This document shows positions 7,443 through 10,856 of a DNA stretch of 10,856 bases, in pieces (position 1 is the first letter of the stretch; every line of letters begins with the position of its first letter). The translations under genes were made by a program, and so were the position numbers. The stretch comes from Acanthamoeba lenticulata (taxonomy: Eukaryota > Discosea > Longamoebia > Acanthamoebidae), in the NCBI GenBank assembly GCA_002179805.1, contig NAVB01001886.1, positions 1 to 10,856 of the forward strand, written 5' to 3'. Under the pieces are notes generated by a model. It did no database searches, was not told the DNA's origin, and was given only the letters and a program-made list of their open reading frames with translations.

Positions 7443-7538
7443 GTTGCTCGCTAAATTCGGAAAAGAAAGTTAGTTCTCTGTTTTCCCTTTTGCCAGATTG
7501 AGTTTGTGTTCATTAATCGTTTCCACTTGAACTTGAAG
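7443..7538. promoter_or_regulatory. 96-base divergent promoter region between genes 4 and 5
   Basis: The start codons of the pseudouridine synthase (minus, 7442) and the GH38-like protein (plus, 7539) are only 96 bases apart, so both 5' leaders and core promoters must fit here unless extra upstream exons exist. The sequence is of mixed composition, with a pyrimidine-rich run at about 7475-7494 and ATTAATCG near 7512. I see no clear TATA box for either gene. Confidence 0.5.
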
Positions 7539-10500
7539 ATGACAACCTTCGTTGTCCTGGTGTGGCTTGCCACGATGACGCTTTGCTTGCCCGCAGCCCT
7601 TGCGGCCTTTGCGCCATCCGTAGCCTCGCCCTCGCCCTCTGCCGCGCCCTACCCGACCTACCCCTGGGTCGAGCAAGTCCACCTCGTCTTCATGGTACGG
7701 CTTCACCTTCTCCACATCGCCCTCGTCCTCTTCTTGCCTCTGGTTCGGGCGTTACGACACGACGCTCACGGCCTTCTCGGGGCGGCCCCAGACGCACCTG
7801 GATCTGGGCTACACGAATCTGGTGGCCAACATCTGCCGCGAGTATTTCTACGAGCACATCCCGGCGGCCATCCACACGGCCAACGAGCTGCGGCGCATGG
7901 GCCGTCCCGAGCGCTTCATCTACACGTCCCACCCGTTCGTCTCGGCGCCGCCGTCGAGCCCCTCCTGGATCGTCCCTTGGTCCGCCTGACCGTCATCCTT
8001 GATGTCGTCGTCGTCGTCCTTGTCCAACAGGTGGCTCTTGCTCGAGTACCTGGACAACGGGGCCGGCTGCCTGAGCGAGCGCCGCACGCCGGAGCAGCGA
8101 CGCTTGCTTGAGGACGCCATCTTGCGAGGAGACGTGACCTGGTTCGCCGATTGATCAAATTGTTGAACGTTTTACTGATATTGATGATGATGATGGTGAC
8201 GATGAAGGCACGCCAAGCCGATGAACCTGCTGCCCGAGGCCGCCGACGCGTCGCTGTTTGGCTACGGCCTCACGCTGGCCGCGCAGCTCGACCGTCGCTT
8301 CAACCAGTCGCGCAAGATCGCGGCCAGCAGCAACGACGTCCCCGGCGTGTCGCGCTCCGTCATCCCGATCATGGCCCGAAACGGCGTCAAGGCGCTCCAC
8401 ATCGGCGCCAACGCGGCCTGCGTGGCCGCCGACGCTCCCCAGGGTACGTAGTCCTTTAAGTGATGTTGTAGTGTCATATAAGGTAAATGGCTAAGTTGTT
8501 GGTTGCAATGCAGTGTTTCGGTGGAGACACGGCCAAGACGAGCTCCTCACCATGTTCCACTCGTGCGTTCTTTATGCCCATTTTCTGATTGGTTCCAACA
8601 TGATTATGTTGCATTGCAACACAAAAATGTTGTGTATTTAGGGGCGTGCCGGTTTACGGCGGGAACATCACGATCGAGGGCTATCCGGAAGCGCTGGTCT
8701 ACATGTTCACCCTGGACAACCGCGCGCCGCCCAACGCGACAGAGGTACTCAAGTTCTACGCCGACGTCCAGGCCCAGTACCCCAACGCCCGCCTCACCGC
8801 CACTTCACTCGGTACAACAACCACAACATGATGATGATGACGTTGAAGATGATGACGAGGTGGTTGTCTGTGGATGTTTGGTGATGATGAAGACGAGTTT
8901 GCGGGGCGTATCTTGGCCAATGCGACGCTCGTGGCGCAGCTGCCGCGGCGGACCGAGGAGATGGGCGACACGTGGCTCTACGGCATCGCGGCCGATCCGT
9001 ACCGCCTCGCCGCCTTTCGTGAGCTCAGCCGCCTGCGCGCTGACGTCGAGGCCGAGGCCGAGACGGGCCACGAAAACGACGACGATGGCGTCCTGGTGGA
9101 GGCCTTCTCTCGCCGCCTTCTTAAAATTCCAGGTATTTCTCCTATCTTATTATCAAAAATAATTTTAATATTTTTCTAATTTATCTACAAATATGATAAG
9201 AACACAACTGGGGCCTGTCGACATACACGTATCTAAACAACTACACTTACTTCCTGGCGTGGAACAACACCATCTTCCGGTTGGACACTTCCTTGTCCTC
9301 CCTGCTCATTCTCATCATGCTTCTTAATCTTGTTCTTTTTTACTATTTTTGTGTAATTTCTATACAAATACAGGGCCAATCGGAGCAATGAGGACATGAG
9401 CCTACTGGACTTTGCCTGGCGCGAGCAGCGATCGTTCCTCCTCAACATCTCCTCCTTTGTGCGTGATCGCGCCCTCGAGCTCGGCGGCGGCGACTTGTCC
9501 CTTGCCAGTACGCGCTCATACCCGCCCTGCACGACACGACACGACACACATCGCACGCGCGCGCGCGCGCTGCTGACATGAACACGCGTGTGCGGCGAGC
9601 AAAGAGGCTGGGATAAAGCTGAGCCGACGAATCGACGACGCGCTGGAGCGAATTCGGCCGAAGAGGCCAACCCTGGCCCGTGGTGATGGCTGGAAGCTGG
9701 TACGTTCCCCCAGCATACGCGCGTTCTGAACAACTAAACGCGCACACACGCGCGAAAACAGGCGAGCGCGGGGCAGGTGTTTGACACGCGCAACTTCCTG
9801 GTCGGCTTCGACGAGGCCACTGGCGCCATCAACCTCCTCGTGGAGAAGGCCACCAACCGCAAATGGTATCTTTATTCATTCAATAAAATAACTAAAATAA
9901 AAAATATAGACACATATATTTCATAATCTGTAATCAATTTTATTAATTTTGAAATATTTAAAAATAATCAGGGCTACGGCGGAGCACCAGTTGGCGCGGT
10001 TTGTGTACCAGACCTACAACGAGTCTGACTTTGACGCCTTCAACCGGGAGTACACGCCCGACTGCGTGCCCTGCCCGGACTTTAACAAGATCGGCATGTG
10101 GGCCAGCGGCCACACCGAGCGCATCGACTTTCCTCCAGCTCTCCTCGCCCTCTGGTCCGTCCATCCCTTTCATCTTCCTCATCCTCTTCTTGTTCATGAT
10201 TATTGCGGACAGGCGGCGCGGGGAGGAGGACCGGTTCGTGCTGCAGCTCGGGCTGGCGGCCGAGGCGCAGCGCAAGTACGGCGCGCCGGCCGAGGTGACG
10301 CTCGAGCTCGACTTTGCCGCCGACGGCAACGACCGGCCGGCGATCGACCTGCGGCTGCAGTGGTTCGACAAGCAGGCCACGCGGCTGGCCGAGGCCATGT
10401 GGCTCTCCTTTGTCCCGAGCCCGGCGGCCGTGGCGGCCGACCCGACGGCCTGGCGCCTGGACGTCATGGGCTCGCCGGTGTCGCCCGACGACGTGATGGT

Positions 10501-10842
10501 CAACGGCAGCCGCCATCTGCACGCCGTCTGGCGGGGCGTCGAGTACGCACTCGACGACGTGTTCTTTGCGATCGACTCGCTCGACGCGGCGCTCGTGGCG
10601 CCCGGCGACACGCAGCACTTGCTCCGCTTTGCCGGGGCCGAGCAGCCGCGGATCGAGGGCGGCATGCACGTCAACCTCTTCAACAACCTCTGGGGTGCGT
10701 CCATCTTCACCATTTTTTATTCTATTTTTTTTTTCTTTCTTTTTGTTCATGAAGCTGACGATGGCCCAACCCAGGCACGGCATTCAACCAGTGGTACGAG
10801 GACGACGCCCTTTTCCGCTTTAGGCTCCGCTTCCGCCCCTAA
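7539..10842 (+). CDS. Secreted GH38-like glycosidase-related protein (DUF5054 group)
   Basis: Fourteen exons join in frame: 7539-7694, 7792-7934, 8031-8141, 8208-8443, 8514-8562, 8642-8811, 8893-9132, 9201-9279, 9374-9507, 9605-9699, 9762-9865, 9972-10154, 10213-10694 and 10775-10842 (TAA), giving 749 residues. A signal peptide spans about 1-22 (MTTFVVLVWLATMTLCLPAA). THLDLGYTNL at 53-62 resembles the zinc-binding His-x-Asp of GH38 mannosidases. SNDVPG (Asp180) sits where their nucleophile lies, GDTWLYG follows at 313-319, and PEHNWGL holds His370, a possible last zinc ligand. The C-terminal half has QWFDKQATRLAEAMWLSF (616-633), RHLHAV and NLFNNLWGT, typical of this group, and ends ALFRFRLRFRP. 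I infer a zinc-dependent extracellular or lysosomal glycan hydrolase; activity and substrate are unproven, since the group lacks an assigned function as far as I recall. Several NxS/T sites suggest glycosylation. The 12th intron's donor (10155) is the least certain junction. Confidence 0.88.
9508..9604 (+). repeat. GCACGACAC-type intron in gene 5
   Basis: This 97-base intron carries CTGCACGACACGACACGACA near 9526-9545, then an uninterrupted CG-alternating run GCGCGCGCGCGC at about 9558-9569, then CTGAC (9572-9576), a fair branch point about 30 bases before the acceptor. The CACGACACGACAC string is also present in introns of genes 2 and 4. The next intron (9700-9761) has CGCGCACACACGCGCG. Confidence 0.6.
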
Positions 10843-10856
10843 TTTGTAGAATAATA

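Noticed and set aside
9958..10783. Long minus-strand frames opposite the last exons of gene 5
   Set aside because: They run straight across introns and exons alike and have no family motifs, while the plus strand gives conserved motifs in phase across every junction.
1..10856. Signs of a mobile element, virus, tRNA or rRNA gene
   Set aside because: No transposase, reverse transcriptase, integrase, terminal repeats, tRNA-like cloverleaf or rRNA sequence was found on either strand by reading.

Overview
The window looks like a gene-dense, intron-rich nuclear genome of a free-living protist. GC-rich exons alternate with short introns of 58-265 bases, intergenic gaps are only about 100-500 bases, and each protein can be reassembled only by splicing (31 introns inferred: 30 GT-AG and one GC-AG). 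GC-rich codons, very high intron density, and introns built either of T/A runs or of GTGTGCG/GTGTCGTGC runs fit an Acanthamoeba-like amoebozoan. The organism call is an inference from style, not from a marker gene.

Five genes are supported. (1) 65-2086, plus strand, 5' end outside the window: a helical protein followed by Ser-rich, Gln-rich and acidic-hydrophobic C-terminal segments, looking like a transcription regulator. (2) 2333-4112, plus: an inosine/uridine-type nucleoside hydrolase of 364 residues in 8 exons. (3) 5117-4413, minus: an intronless, secreted, cysteine-rich glycoprotein of 234 residues that I do not recognise, with its own TATA-like box. (4) 7442-5637, minus: an RsuA/RluB-type RNA pseudouridine synthase of 343 residues in 7 exons, with an unusual Ser/Glu/Asp-rich tail. 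(5) 7539-10842, plus: a secreted protein of 749 residues in 14 exons, related to the DUF5054 / GH38-like glycosidase group.

Layout: genes 1 and 2 are tandem; genes 2 and 3 converge over about 300 bases; genes 4 and 3 are tandem on minus; genes 4 and 5 are divergent, with start codons separated by only 96 bases, so they probably share a promoter region. I see no common pathway. Nucleoside salvage, RNA modification and extracellular glycan processing are ordinary jobs for a phagotrophic amoeba, and nothing here behaves like an operon, mobile element, virus or CRISPR system.

The points most worth a second look are the pseudouridine synthase tail, the altered motif in the GH38-like protein, the unknown secreted protein, and a family of GC-rich introns that share sequence across three genes.
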